Assembly (NCBI RefSeq): GCF_021018895.1
Contig: NC_079375.1
Location: forward strand, 19,756,492-19,820,491
Reading direction: 5' to 3'
DNA: 64,000 nt
From: Seriola aureovittata
Lineage: Eukaryota; Chordata; Actinopteri; Carangiformes; Carangidae
The notes below the pieces were generated by a model. That model saw only the letters and a program-made list of their open reading frames with translations, was not told the DNA's origin and did not search any database. Made by a program: the position numbers and the translations under genes. This document shows, piece by piece, positions 11,499 through 24,577 of the stretch. The first letter of the stretch is position 1, and every line of letters starts with the position of its first letter.

Positions 11499-14400
11499 AT
11501 GGAGGATCTGAGGGAGAAGATAGGGGTTATGTCACAGACAATATGCCCAAGATCACGGGCTCCGTCTGACGAAGACTTAAAGGCCCCAAAAGAAGAGAAA
11601 ATGCAGATGAGGAGAGAAATCTCTCTCATGAATGGAATCTGCCTCATCGTGGGCAACATGATTGGCTCTGGGATCTTCGTCTCACCAAAGGGTGTACTCA
11701 TGTACAGTGCCTCTTACGGACTGTCGTTGGTGATTTGGGCTGTCGGAGGGATCTTCTCAGTGTTCGGGGCTTTGTGCTACGCAGAGCTTGGCACCACCAT
11801 CACGAAGTCTGGAGCCAGCTACGCCTACATCCTGGAGTCGTTTGGCAGCTTCCCGGCGTTCATCCGCCTGTGGACGTCCATCCTGCTGATCGAGCCAGCC
11901 AGCCAGGCTGTGATTTCACTGACCTTTGCCAACTACCTGGTGGAGTCTCTCTATCCGACCTGCCAACCGCCGTACAATGCTGTCCGCCTCATCGCTGCAG
12001 CCTGCCTCTGTAAGAAAAACTCCTGTGTGTGTGTGTGTTTGTGTGTGTGAGATATACTAGATTTAGCATTTAATTCATTACCCAGAAAAACACGTTGCAA
12101 AGTCCCCACGGCAAAAGAGAGAAAAAAAAGAAAAGCAGTCTGTGATTGAGAATGTAATTTAGTGAAAGTTAATCAGCTTTTTAGCTGTAAATGTATGTCC
12201 ACACATTTTGTATGGTGAAACACAAGAGTGAGTTCACTGCCGCCACTGCGGTGCTGCAGGCAGAGGAAGGCTGAAACAAAGCACGTACAGGTGTTGATAG
12301 GTGTTGATCCATAAGAAGATAAATTTGTGATTTTAAGTTCCAAAAACCATCTTGGTTAGTTTTAGTAGTTTTACATCTCCTCTCTCTGACCTTTCTGTGG
12401 AGCTCTAGCAACAACAGGTCAGTGGTCCAATCAGAAAAGAGGAGGCTCTGAGCCTCTCTTCTGATTGGCTCACTGTTTTCTGAGTATTCCAATAGAAATG
12501 TAGCAGATTACAGGTAAACACTCAGAGAAACCAAATCCTGCAAAGTTGGATGGTGGTTCTGAGTGACATCACAAAGTTACAGAAGTCCTGATGGCTCATT
12601 TTAAAACACAGTTTCACAGTTTCTGAATAGGGGCTGTGTGCATTTCTCTGTTCACTGATCATTTTGATACTTTCACAGTATTAACAAAGAACCTAGAATC
12701 TCACTTTATGCAATATATGACCGTTAAAGTTATTGGCCTTACAATTTCCGTGAAATTATTAATTAACTATTTACGTTTTGTTTTTTTAACAATAGCCATT
12801 CAATATAATTACATTCAGTTATTACCTCTCTATAGAGTATTTTTCATTTCAATCCTGTTCTGGATTTAAACCACCTAACGATACATGTATGTTATCCAGG
12901 TTTACAGTGTGTAATTTCATCTTATTGATGTCAGCCTAAGTGTTTACTATTCACTCTTCCAACTCAGTCTCAGAGCTGGATTAAATTATTGCTAATGCAA
13001 ACCCAACATTTCCTACTGCTGCTAGTTCATATTAAAACCTTTCAACTGGGATGGCTTTTATTTTGAAGTAGTCACAGGAAATATGATATATTTGTCAGCA
13101 GTAATTTCCATTCAGCGCAAACTCTGTAACCCTTCGTGCGACTGGCACAGGCTATAGTTGGATCTCCAGTACTGTAAAAATACCACGGTGGTTTACAGCC
13201 GGCTTTGTGCTGTGAAGAATGTAATTGGCACAAATGGTATTTAGGTGGGAGAGCGGCACTGCCATGAGTCATGAACCACTCTCTCTGTACCCACATACTG
13301 AATGAGGCTGAGATGGTTGGCTAAGAACTATAACTTTAAAAATTCAACTTCTTATAAAATGAATTTCACAAACTGACCAATATGGTTTCCCACTGTTTCC
13401 TGAATGATTGCTCTTTGCCTGCTCTGCACATGCCGCCTAACAATAAAAGCAGAAGCTGTGTTAGGCCTCGTTCGTAAATCATAAATCAATATGTTAGTCG
13501 TGCAGAGGAAGATTCATTCATTGACTTATTCATCTGCTTTATCCAGGTATGCTCATTTTCATCAACTGTGCCTATGTGAAGTGGGGGACTCTAGTCCAGG
13601 ACATCTTCACTTACGCCAAACTCATGGCGCTCTTCCTCATCATCATTGTAGGACTCCTGAAATTATCTACTGGTAGGTTCAAATAAAAATATGAATGCAT
13701 AAAAGGAAACAGGAAATAAATGCCATGTGTTTCAAACTCTGACTTCTCTTATCTGTGTAGGAGCAACAAAGAGCTTCGACAGTCCGTTTGAGGGCTCCTC
13801 TACAGATCCCGGATCCATAGCTTTGGCCCTCTACTCTGCTCTGTTCTCCTACTCTGGCTGGGATACACTCAACTTTGTCACAGAGGAGATTCAGAATCCA
13901 GAGAAGTAATCACACAGACGTACCAAAAGAAACACTCTGAGACATGTACATATATACTTGAGCCTTATGCAGACACATTTGACACTTTAATTTACTTTTC
14001 CTTCCTGTTTTTGGCTCACTGCCCAGATCTACTCACAGTTAGTCTCTGAACAACCCAGCGCTGAATGGTTAACATGCTTCTGAATATTTAAAAAAAAAAA
14101 AGGTTAAAACAGATGGTGAAAATGAGCCACTGAAGATTGTGCTAAAACATAAAACTCATTGAATGTTTTTCTATTTGTCCAAAAAATACCGAACTTCCAG
14201 TAACAGACATTTGTTTAGACTTGAAAAGTGTTGCTCTTTGTGATGAAGCTGCAGAGAATCATCAAATGACTCAATTGAATTGAACCAAACAACAAAGTAA
14301 GTGACTAATTAGTTCATGAAATGGAGAATCGACTTTTGTCCACCAAAATCTAATCAGTTCATCCCTGAGTCCAAATGAATGTTTTTACCAAATTTGAAGA

Positions 14401-17067
14401 AATTCCCTTAAGGCGTTACATAAAATGTCATGGCAACAACTTTGTGTTTTTATCAGAATCAGCGTTACTGGCCAAGCATGTGAACACATACAAGTAATTT
14501 GACTGTTTTTTGTTTCTCTCGATGAACTTACACACTGATGCAATAAACATACAGCGTAACAAAAACATTTTCATTAAATACCTTGAGATTCTTCGCTACA
14601 TGTATTAGATGAGTCTGGACAGACATGGATCTAAACTGCCACTTGACTGGTTGGCAGAGACAAACAACCACGAGGTGGTAATTTACATTTCTTGCTTGTT
14701 GTGTTTAGACGAATTTAGACAGAATAAGAACAGAAATAAAATCACATGAGCTGGAATTACAACGTAATGGATTGACAAGGTGTGAAGTGCAACTTGAGTG
14801 AAACCTATTCTGCAGATCTCTTTTAGTCATTTAACCTCACTGTGTGCTTGTTGTTGCAGGAATCTGCCCCTGGCCATTGCGATTTCCATGCCCATAGTGA
14901 CCATTATCTACCTGCTGACCAACGTGGCGTACTACGTGGTTCTGGATATGTCATCTCTGCTGGCCAGTGATGCTGTTGCTGTGGTAAGATACCAAGGCTT
15001 AATCCCAATGGCCCCCCGAAGGCCTAAATCCTGAACCCTCACAGACTTTATTCCTCTTTTTGCTCCCTGTTTGTAAACAAAAAAATTATATTGGATAAGA
15101 GCTGATGAAAGCATACATGGAATTCATCATCATGCCATCATAGGACAAATAACTACATGAATCATCAGTGAGCTCTGTGTTTATACTATGGAGAGCCAGA
15201 CCCAAAGATACTTACATGTAACGTTAGGGTTTGTTCCTTTCATGCTTGTTTGTTAACCATTCTTCTTCTATGTTCTTCTTTTTTCCACTTTATGGTGGTT
15301 GTTTACCATGTTTTTAATGCTTCCCCCCGTGGTAACCCAGTGTTTAACATCACAACGCGATGAACTGTGGGTAAAGTCAGGCAAAGTTTAATGGGAAATG
15401 TGCATACAGGGCTCAAAATGTCTGCGACAGAGCCCTCATGCACTTGATGATTTGACAGCGGGACAGCCGTAAGCCCTCATGGACTTTGCGGGAATGCAAC
15501 TCAAATTGTGTTGAGTCCGTGAATGTGGACACTGGGCCCAGAAGCTACCTGAGAGAGAGACGATGCTAAATATAGTCCTGTTCTACTTAGAAATGTTTGG
15601 CCTGAGACGTTTTGCCCTCTGAGAAGAAAACAAGGCTGCAGAGATTAAAGCAGAAGCAGCTTGCAGTGAATTGACAGTGAATTCTGGATCATACAATGCT
15701 CTGAGGTATTTATAGGCTTTGTTGACCCAGAGCTTAATAGACCAAGTGAATCTGATCCCGCAGACATTTGGGAATGCAGTCCTGGGCCCGTTCAACTGGA
15801 TCATCCCTGTTTCAGTGGCCATGTCCTGCTACGGAGGACTCAATGCTTCTATCATTGCTGCCTCACGGTACTCACAACACACTGAACAGGCAGACTTCAG
15901 GCCCACGTCATGATGAGTATTGTGACAGTAACTTTACATCTTTATTGATCATGCAGGTTGTTTTTCGTTGGAGCCAGAGAGGGCCACCTCCCCAACAGTC
16001 TGAGTCTGATCCACCTGGAGCGCTACACACCTATACCTGCCCTGCTGTTTAATGTGAGGAGCATTTACCTCACTCTTGATTATACAAATGAACATTTAAT
16101 ACCTCAAATGCCAGCACGTGCACGTCACTTTAAAGAACAGAAAACGGTCACATGACGGGTTGGTACATGTTCTTTTTATTGTGCTGTGTGGCTGCAGGGG
16201 TTAATGGGCCTGATCTTTCTGTGTGTGGAGGACGTGTTCCAGCTCATCAACTACTTCAGCTTCAGTTACTGGCTCTACGTGGGTCTGTCTGTGGCCGGCC
16301 TCATCTACCTGCGCATCACTCAGCCAGACAGACACAGGCCCGTCAAGGTGCTGCACACAGTCGAAAGTGACTGAGTACATTCAGCCGGTTACTGTACCTT
16401 TGTGCAAATCTGAGCTCCTTGAACTTAAATAACTGGAGATGCGTGTCCACTTCTCTCCACAGTTGACCCTGATCTTCCCCTTCATCTACTGTGTGTGCAG
16501 CCTGTTCTTAGTCATCGTCCCTCTGTACGGAGACACAATCAACTCTCTCATAGGAATTGGCATTGCTCTCTCTGGGGTGCCAGTTTATTATGTGGCCATT
16601 TACCTGCCTGAGGAGAAGAGGCCAAAATTCGTACGCAAAATAAATGGTAAGATTTGGCCTCGAATGTCCATGTACAGAAAATATGATATTTCAGAGCAGT
16701 ATATATTTTAAGGTATGAATATCAGTTATATATTGTCCTTTTTTAGCCATTTAAAACATGTGGAGAGGAAGTGATAAACGGTGGGGGAACACTTCCCTAC
16801 TGAGTTACTGAAGTTCATTATAATATTTAAATCCTTTACACTGTCTGACTCAATATCACTTTTAAAATACAGCATGAATCATCTTGGATTATCAGTGACA
16901 GTTGTATCTGACCTCTCCACTCCCTCTGTCTTTTCACATCCCTCCCACACCCTCCCTCTTCTCCTCCTCCAGACTTTGCCACCAAAATCACCCAGACGCT
17001 GCTGTACTGCTGCCTGACTGAATTTGACGAGCAGGAAGAAACACAAGCAGGCACTAAAACACAGTGA
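11499..17067 (+). CDS. slc7a7: y+LAT-type heteromeric amino-acid transporter light chain (9 coding exons)
   Basis: SLC7A7/SLC7A6 proteins pair with the SLC3A2 heavy chain in the plasma membrane and exchange cationic amino acids for neutral amino acids plus sodium. Exons: 11499-12009, 13547-13672, 13761-13905, 14860-14983, 15764-15867, 15957-16053, 16198-16347, 16463-16646 and 16973-17067; total 511 codons, equal to human SLC7A7. TM1 carries the conserved [14 protein letters not shown] helix break (about residue 51), followed by [18 protein letters not shown]. The [14 protein letters not shown] loop and about 12 hydrophobic segments follow. At sites where remembered human SLC7A7 and SLC7A6 differ, roughly 30 residues agree with SLC7A7 and 18 with SLC7A6, the latter mostly in the C-terminal third, so a slc7a6 identity is not excluded. 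Exon 5 has an alternative upstream acceptor at 15730 that stays in frame, but 15764 aligns gap-free with human. Confidence 0.9.
12427..12468. repeat. Inverted repeat (hairpin) in slc7a7 intron 1
   Basis: CCAATCAGAAAAGAGG and its near-perfect complement CCTCTCTTCTGATTGG are separated by a few bases, so about 19 bp can pair. Upstream, AGGTGTTGAT is repeated in tandem near 12290-12309. The surrounding 12200-12490 segment looks like part of a dispersed fish repeat that I cannot name. Confidence 0.55.
15297..15545 (-). mobile_element. Fragment of the TIR element also present at 60957-61645
   Basis: Read on the opposite strand this matches the left part of the element at 60957. Shared ordered blocks are GTGGTAACCC.GTGTTTAAC, CAACGCGATGAACT, AGGCAAAGTTT, GGGCTCAA.ATGTC, TTTGACAG.GGGACAGCC and the GTGGACACTGGG end. 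It lies in slc7a7 intron 4. Two copies in inverse orientation in one window indicate a multi-copy family. Confidence 0.6.
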
Positions 17068-17322
17068 GCTGCAGACAGACTACGTCGTTGGCTGGGCTGC
17101 CTCCTGCCTGAGGCCCCAGCCCTGAAAAACAAGGACAGCGCAGCAAAGCGTAGACTCACAACGTGAGGATTACTTCTGGCCAGGTCAAGTTAAAAAAGGC
17201 CTGATGTCTCAAATGACTCACCTCGAAGGAGACGGCACTTGAGAGATGGCAAACTGTTGCTTTCTTCTGTAAATGCGATTTCATTTTCTACAGAGATTGA
17301 ATAATATTTTCTATGAGGATTT

Positions 17323-17328
17323 AATAAA
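17323..17328 (+). terminator. Poly(A) signal AATAAA, slc7a7
   Basis: AATAAA lies 256 bases after the slc7a7 stop codon, in an AT-rich context. It is the first canonical signal downstream of the gene. Confidence 0.6.
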
Positions 17329-17349
17329 ACTATTTAAAAATATGTAGAT

Positions 17350-18842
17350 CGAGCTCACATTTTATTTTTGTGTGAAGATGTGAGATGATTACTTTTTGTT
17401 TGTTTAAAAAATATGTGGCTAGAATCAAGTCATGTGATAGCCTTTAACTGGCAGGAGTAATAATCTTACATATCCAGAGATGATTTGATCATATATTCAT
17501 ATGTAAATAACCTCAAATTTAAAACATTATATATTTGTAAAATTCAACAAGTATTGTTGATAAACAGTTTCAATTTAAATGTTTGATTCCAACAAGTTTA
17601 AATATTGTCTTTCATCAATTAACCTCATAATCAGCTTCAGAGATTTAGCAGGATCATCTGACTGAAGTGTGGTTTGTCTGCTGGCAGCTCTGAGTCATGC
17701 TACCTTTGCACCAAGTCGTCATGTCAGCAAAACACTTTCTGCAAACTGGTGGGAAACTCATTCACCACCTCGCTGCTGCAGCAGCTTCTCCACAAGGGGG
17801 AGCGGTCATTGTCCAGTTCAACACGCGTCAAACAGCGACACCTACAGAAAAGTAACATTTGTGCAGAACGAACCTGCTGCTGCTGCTGTTATATTTCTTA
17901 CCTGCAGATGGCGCAGGTTGAACTGAAACAAAGGCTTGTGTGTCTCTGTTTTAACTGTCTAATAATAATAATAAATCAATGTGTATTGTAAAATGTATGT
18001 CCCCTAATGCCAGCTCTTTTTGAAAGGAAACCATTCAAACTCGACAGCACTTGAATGATGAACACAACCTCTCCATCACGTCAGTGTATAAGATGCAGCT
18101 CTGCAGCACTTGACCTCTCTGTGCATTCATAACAGATTGTATCATTATTATTACTTTATTTTTCACGTTAAACTGCTGTCAAATACACACCAAAGACTAT
18201 ATTTACACATGTAGATTTTCACAAAATGAAGTACCTGTTAATGACTAACTTTGTATAATGATTAAACTGCAAAGATTTTTCAGATCATATTTGTGTATTT
18301 TCTCAGATAATGTGTGTCACACTCCGTCACCTGTGTCCCAAAGTACCAGTTTCTTACTGGGAGTTTGCAAATTCCCTCAAATAATACTAATTATTATGTA
18401 TTCTTAGTCAACTGGACTCATTGACAAATTGTAGATAAATAGAATAATGAAATATTATTGTCAGTACAGCATCACATACTCTACTCATATCAGTACAGGG
18501 GAGTCTCTTATCATTTTGTTCTTCTTTGTTTCTACCTTGTTTTTAATCTTCATCTTAAGGAGTGACACAAAAACAGTTAATTAATTTATTTTAAAAACAA
18601 AATCAGCCATTAAACATTTAAATATTATTCAGGTTAAATTTCTGTGCATCAGTGGTTTACAAAATTCCTCCATTGTTTTCATTTAATTTATGTAAAACAA
18701 ACCTTTTGTTCCCGGTAACTGGTCTGCAACTTGTCATTTCATGATACTATTAAAAAGTATTAATCATTCAAAATAAAGCTAAATTATGCACACAGGAACT
18801 ACAGAGAATAAATGCACTGTTTACTCAGGATCTACTCTCCTC
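17350..18842. other. Intergenic interval between slc7a7 and the 162-aa secreted-protein gene
   Basis: AT-rich sequence between the convergent 3' ends of slc7a7 and the minus-strand gene at 18843. A short CTG/CAG-rich piece lies at 17770-17890. Several TTTATT strings (poly(A) signals on the minus strand, for example near 18585) could end the minus-strand gene. I see no exon or structured RNA here. Confidence 0.5.
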
Positions 18843-21097
18843 CTAAGACATGGTGCAGTTTGCAGCATCAAACCCAGGACAGATCCACTTATTGCTGAAC
18901 TGTTTGTATCCCTCAGCATCGATCAGGTCACTTCCTGAACGGAGAAAAGCACACACACATTTTTAACCATGGCTGTTACCGTTTGTTGTAATGTAGATTC
19001 AAATTACTGACATGAATGACTGAGTAAATCACAGGTATCGTGAGCCAAACAGAGAGAACTTTTACCATCCATCAGGTTCTGGAGGCTGCAGTAGTTTGTG
19101 CTGTTGTCAGCCGGATCTTTGGAAAACTCAGACACCGCGTCACCCTGCACATGAGAGAGATCAGAAGACCAAAAGGGAAACGGTATTTGAAAGAGGAATG
19201 TCAGAGATCAAAGCTGATAAACTAAGCATCACACACATTATCTATCTGCTTGTTTCAACATCTGATTGAAGCCGTGTGATATTTTCTAGGAGTTAAATAA
19301 TCAAACCTAGAATTTAACATTTTTATGATTGCTCCATGAAATCAAATATAAAATAAAACACTGATGAAATTTGGTGTTCACTTGAATTAAATAGCGTCCT
19401 TTGGTCCTGAACAAAGGTTATTGTGGGCACAGGTGTGCAGAGTGGTTTAAAATAGAGGAAACACTTCAGCTTCTGTTGGAGCTGCATCATTGTCCGATTC
19501 AGAAAGAAATCGTACTCACAGTCACTTTGCAGATGGTGGACTGCTCTAGAAGAAACTGAAGGTTGTTCACTTTCCTTGTCGTGGGAGACGTGTGCGTGGC
19601 TTTGATCAGGTAAGGAGCTGTCGACACAAGCTGCAGCACATTTCAAATTCAGTCAAGTCTCACAGGAGCGCTGCATACTGCACATGTCAAGCTCACTTTA
19701 TTAATCATGGAAATGAGGACATTGTGCATATGCATCGGGTAAAACTGTTTGTAGTAATTTCCCAGAGGACTCTTGTGAGTAGTAACAGCCGTCGGGAGTT
19801 GCAGTTTAGTGTTAAGCCAAAGTTATTTTCAAAATCACAGTCAAGTCATGACAGACGAGACCGTGTGTCAGGGCTGGACCACAAGCCACTCAGTAATTTA
19901 AATAACATGGAAAAGTAATTAATAGCATTTACAATAACAACCAGGCAGTGTTTTACTGCGTATTACATACATATGAACACTGAGGTCCATGACCTATGAA
20001 AAACTCGAATCATGAATGAATCATATGGCAACACTTAAACCCCCATTTATCATTAAAAATCACTATATAAACATTTAATAATAATAAACCAATTTTAAGG
20101 GTTTAATAATGTACAGTGTTTGTCAGCAATTGTAACTTCTCCTATGAAGACATACATTATATTATTACTACTGTGTTCGACTATAATGTTCATACACCAG
20201 CCTCCACTCTCTATCTATATTCATAACATTTCTAACGTGTTTACATCCATTGGCTCGTTTCCCACTTTCTGAATCTGCGGTGAAAATGTGGATTCTTTTT
20301 TACAGAAATGAATTGTTTGTTATTTATTAAAATTCAACAATATGTTAGTTGAGTGAGATGTTTCTGACCTCGTACGAGCACCGCTCTCCTGCATACAGAC
20401 AGCTTTGCCTGATCTGCCAGGCCTTGATCTGGTCCACCAGCCTCCCCTGGACATCGCTGCACGAGATCCCAAACAACCTGCAGAGCCGAGCAGAGCAGTG
20501 AGCGTTAGATCTGTTAATGTATTGTTCAGTCGAAGGCTCATATTGTATTCATGAGAATTATCTGATTAATAAAAGATGAACTTCATGCATCAGAAAATTG
20601 ACAACTGCTTCAGATTCTGTTAATCATCAAAGCTTTCTATTTTTTCTGCACTGCATGACTAATGTGAGTCTTGTGAGCCCGTATCTGAGATAATTAGCGT
20701 GAGAAATTACACCACACAGAAATCTGAAATCATAAAGTACCTTGTCCACTACTTATTTGAGCATTTTGCACTGTGACAGCAGAGGAATCCAAACAGTATC
20801 TTAAAGCTTTATCTATGCCTCGCGGGTCACATAATGCTGCCTCTGCACTGTGAACATTAACAGCAGGAACACACGTTGCAGCATTGATATTAATAATCAG
20901 ATAAAACTCAGTCATTAGACAAATACGCAAATCACTGAAAGCTTCCACACCAGTGCTGACTCTGCACAAACACTGAAAAAAAAACAACAACTACATTACC
21001 ATTTGATTTTGCACTGTGCGGTGCGGTCTGCCAGCGAGATGGTGAGCGTGGCCCCCAGAAAGAGAGCTGAGGCTACCAACAGGAATCTGAGGGTCAT
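18843..21097 (-). CDS. Uncharacterised secreted cysteine-rich protein, 162 aa (5 exons)
   Basis: I do not recognise a named family. Exons on the minus strand: 21097-21000, 20477-20369, 19630-19520, 19144-19066 and 18934-18843. Every intron is GT-AG and the phases 2, 0, 0, 1 close exactly into one frame with a TAG stop. The protein opens with a clear signal peptide (about residues 1-23, MTLRFLLVASALFLGATLTI). The mature part has eight cysteines (29, 39, 59, 66, 103, 125, 151, 159), consistent with up to four disulphides, and sequons at N120 (NST) and N158 (NCT). No transmembrane segment follows the signal peptide. The pattern of a CKIKWLFGISC start, a central KATHTSP strand and a C-terminal CPGFDAANC resembles, from memory, unnamed teleost secreted proteins, but I cannot cite one. 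Function is unknown; an extracellular role is inference from the signal peptide and cysteines. Confidence 0.8.
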
Positions 21098-21941
21098 AGT
21101 GAAGTCAGGAAGATCAGGCCCGTATCCAGTCAGTGGTCAAGTGTGCGGACGTCTTCTGAATGTCGGCTCGATCGGCTCCGAGGGCTTAAAAGGGGAGTGC
21201 ATGGGTCATGTGGAAAACTGGAAAAGAGGACAGTACAACATTGATTAACACAGACTACAGCATGGGATAGAAAGAGACTGTGGGAAACTGGCCAAATATC
21301 TCAATATAGAAAACACGTACACATACAGAAAAGTATTTTTTATTAGAATTACACTGGTGATTGTGTCTGCTTTGGCCTATTATCTTTGGATTATGTATTA
21401 CTGCTGAACACTGTCCAAAGCATATCAGAAGTCTTTAGATTAATTTTAATACCTCCTGCCTTCTGCTCCCAGATATACCACATAGCAAATACCATACTGG
21501 TATCTGGACATGATGGTTCTACCTCCGTTCAATGGGGGTGAAGTGACGTGTTTGTGCTGCTCGCTGCATTAAAAAACTACATTAAACAAATCAACAGCAG
21601 CATTTCTTTCTAGCAGTAGTGTCTCTGTTCCTCTGGACAATCCTCACACTCCAATCCACAGGGAACCAAAAACTGTTTCCACTGAAGGACAACGGGAAGT
21701 TAATGTTTGGTTTCTCTGGATCTTTCAGCTTGATGCATTGTAATGTCACACATGTAAACTGAAGACCCTGATAACGTGTTTGTCACTCTGAACGATGTGA
21801 TCAGACATTTCTGCCAAAGTTCAAACATTATGTTTGTTATTTTTCTGCACCAGATGCTTTGAGGATGAAACACTATATCATAAATCATGGATTGTGAATT
21901 TAAAGGAGAATCCAACCCTTTTTTTAAAGAATCCCCATCTC

Positions 21942-22558
21942 TTATTCCTGTGCCCCAGAACAGATTGGTGAATATTTGTGAACATGCAGCACCTCTAAAG
22001 TCAGAAAACCCAGATTGCTCTATAACAATGAATGGTGCTCTGATGCTGTGAAGCCATGAAATGTTTGTGTAATTTCTTACATTAAAATGAATGTTTTTAT
22101 TTCTTAAACCTTATGTCCAATTTAAACTCTGGATGAGACCTGTTAGGAGGTACACTACACGGCTCCTGTAGATTATGGGGTTAGTGAGGTAATGCCTTTC
22201 TCACAGTGGCTCAAAGTAATTTCAGCTCTATAACTTCAGTAGCCTGAACGATGAAAACAAGCCTTTGGCTTTTTTAGATTATGACATTTGCTAGTCTGTA
22301 TTTCCAGAGTATGTTTTTCTATTGTTCGCCTATTACTTCATCAGTTGCACTCATTAGCTCTTAATGTGGGGGTTCAATTAAAAAGTGTATTCAACATTTT
22401 CATTTGTCACTTATGACATTTGATCGATATTTTAATGAAATACACATGTTGACAGAACAAAGTCAGTGTCCTTGTGTTGTCTGTGGAATTGGGGATTGTC
22501 TGATTTCTAGCTTTAGGACAGATAATATAGACTTTACTGTCCTCAGGCACAGGAATAA
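21942..22558. mobile_element. Candidate non-autonomous element with inverted ends
   Basis: TTATTCCTGTGCC at 21942-21954 and its exact complement GGCACAGGAATAA at 22546-22558 bracket about 590 bases. The interior has no long open frame. The true ends may lie slightly outside these motifs. Classification as a DNA transposon derivative is inference from structure alone. Confidence 0.45.
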
Positions 22559-23537
22559 CATAAGTGACATTTAGCCTTTTATCTTTTCAAATTGCTTTCA
22601 AATGAATGGACTGTATGATTATGAAAGTTGTGATTATTTCTTATCAGGCACTTGAACTTCATGCACAGCTGCTGTTGACTTTAACCTTCACTTCCCGCTG
22701 CAGTTCATGGCTTTTAGCTGCAGCTTATGAATTTTGACCGTCACTTTATGGATGTTGTGTCACTTGCAGCTGGACTTCATGTTTGCTGGTTCACTCTTTC
22801 CTTTCCTGTGTGTCTCGTCTCAGACTAAACAGAGTCACGTGAATAACAGCGTAAGAAAAGTAAACTGAGGAACCATCGATGTGGGGAACGTGGATGTAGG
22901 CCTACTATAAAACATGTTAGGTTGAAATAATACAACCACGGTGGGGAAACTAACACCTTTAACAGACGGTTGAGCAGGAAGTGGAGGGGAAACCCCGAGG
23001 CTCTGCACTCAGTGCCCTCACGGCTGCAGTGATTGAGCGTGTGGCGCCATTTCAGATTTAAATACAGACGAGAAAAACATGATGGCGTCAGTGAACCACA
23101 CCTGGCTCTGATTACAGTCCGCAGTTAGTAAGTAAAATACTAGGATCTCCTCCTTAATATCAGGCCGGTGTCCAGGAACCATCGTCCTCTTACATCCTGT
23201 TTGCAAGAAGAAAATCAATTACTTGGTACCGGAAGTAAGTCCGACGGAGTTTTAGAGTTTACTCTATGGCTCACTTGTGTGGTAAAATCACAGGTTAAAG
23301 CAATGAATTGAAAATAGTTGAATCAAAACATTGAGTGTTTGGGAAGAGCGTTACTCAACACAAATTTGATACGCCGAATAAATTGAACTGAATGTGATAT
23401 TTTTGTTGAATGATGCCAGACTCCTGTGTTTGCTGTGTGTTAGGCTTTTTGAAGTGTGTCCCCCGTGACTTACCGTAGGGCTGCTGTAAAGTGGTGGTTG
23501 TTGTTGAAAACTGTTTTGGGGTCTCATGTGGAGTACA

Positions 23538-23567
23538 CATGGATGTATTTATTACAATACATCCATG
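23538..23567. repeat. 12-bp perfect palindrome (hairpin)
   Basis: CATGGATGTATT at 23538-23549 pairs with AATACATCCATG at 23556-23567 around a 6-base loop TATTAC. Flanking TACA/AGTA adds weak pairing. It may be the core of a small transposon remnant or simply a cruciform-prone site. Confidence 0.7.
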
Positions 23568-23583
23568 GGAGTACAGAACTAAA

Positions 23584-23619
23584 GTGTGTGTGTATATATA
23601 TACACACACACACACACAC
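23584..23619. repeat. Self-complementary microsatellite (GT)n(AT)n(AC)n
   Basis: Five GT units, about four AT units and nine or more AC units make a perfect inverted repeat centred on the AT block, only 16 bases after the palindrome at 23538. Confidence 0.9.
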
Positions 23620-24406
23620 CGGTGCTGTTTCTGACATGGCTGCCTGGGTTACCAATGTTGATATCGTGTACGTATGTATTACATATGCTACATATTGTAT
23701 GTAGATAAAGAGTTAACAGACATGACAGTGACGGTGACCTTGGAAACAGAAAGTATGTGAATATAAGGATGGTGATAAAGTAAAACCTAAAGAATGACAG
23801 TGTCTCCATCCACAGGTGACCACACCTGGTGACCTGAATGGTTTGATGAGGATGAAAATGATGTGAATTGTATGCTGTGGCCTTCAGTAGCCAGATCTGA
23901 ACCCAGTTTAACAACTACTGAAGATAAACACCTTACTAACCTTACTTTCTTTTATTTTTCAACTGTCTGGTATATTATACATCACTGAGATGTTTTACTT
24001 GTCTACATTTATTAGGCTGCCACATTATTTACCCGTAAACTATTCATGTTCCAACCATATATCTAACTGACCCCCTCACAAACATCAACGTATATTTGCA
24101 CCTAGTACAAGTAGGACAATGAAATTAGGCAAATTAGACAATTTATGTGATTCTCTTTGGGTCATTTCTCACACGTGTTAAGACGAAATACATATTATAT
24201 AAGCTCTAAGATTTAGAACCAAGTTTTTGGGGGTTTTAGATTATTATTTCCTAAAGATGCTTCAAGGTTGAGAAAAATTAGTAAAATCTTACTGTTGTGA
24301 TAGAAGTTCAGTTTTTGCTGCTGCAGCCACAGCAAGCAACATTCACTCATTTACGCTATAAGTCATTTTAACGATACATCCCTTGTGTAAATGTATTGAT
24401 TTGCAG

Positions 24407-24577
24407 GTTCTGGTTTGCCGGTTCTTACGTTAGATGCTGGAGGTGGGGGGCTGTCAAATTCAAGCACTGGAACAAAAGATCTGAGCAGTAAAATAGAAGC
24501 AGAAATGGAAAGAAAGACTTCCGCTGGGACAGAAGATTCGGGCCGTGTGAAAGGGGAAAGATTGTACCTAGAAAGAA
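24407..24577 (+). other. Orphan candidate exon
   Basis: A 171-base open segment lies between an acceptor-like TTGATTTGCAG and a strong donor GTAAGT at 24578. It encodes about 57 residues rich in Ser, Gly, Glu and Lys. I found neither upstream nor downstream exons that continue it on the plus strand, and the sequence has no recognisable domain. It may be noncoding, an exon of an unrecognised gene, or chance. Confidence 0.25.
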
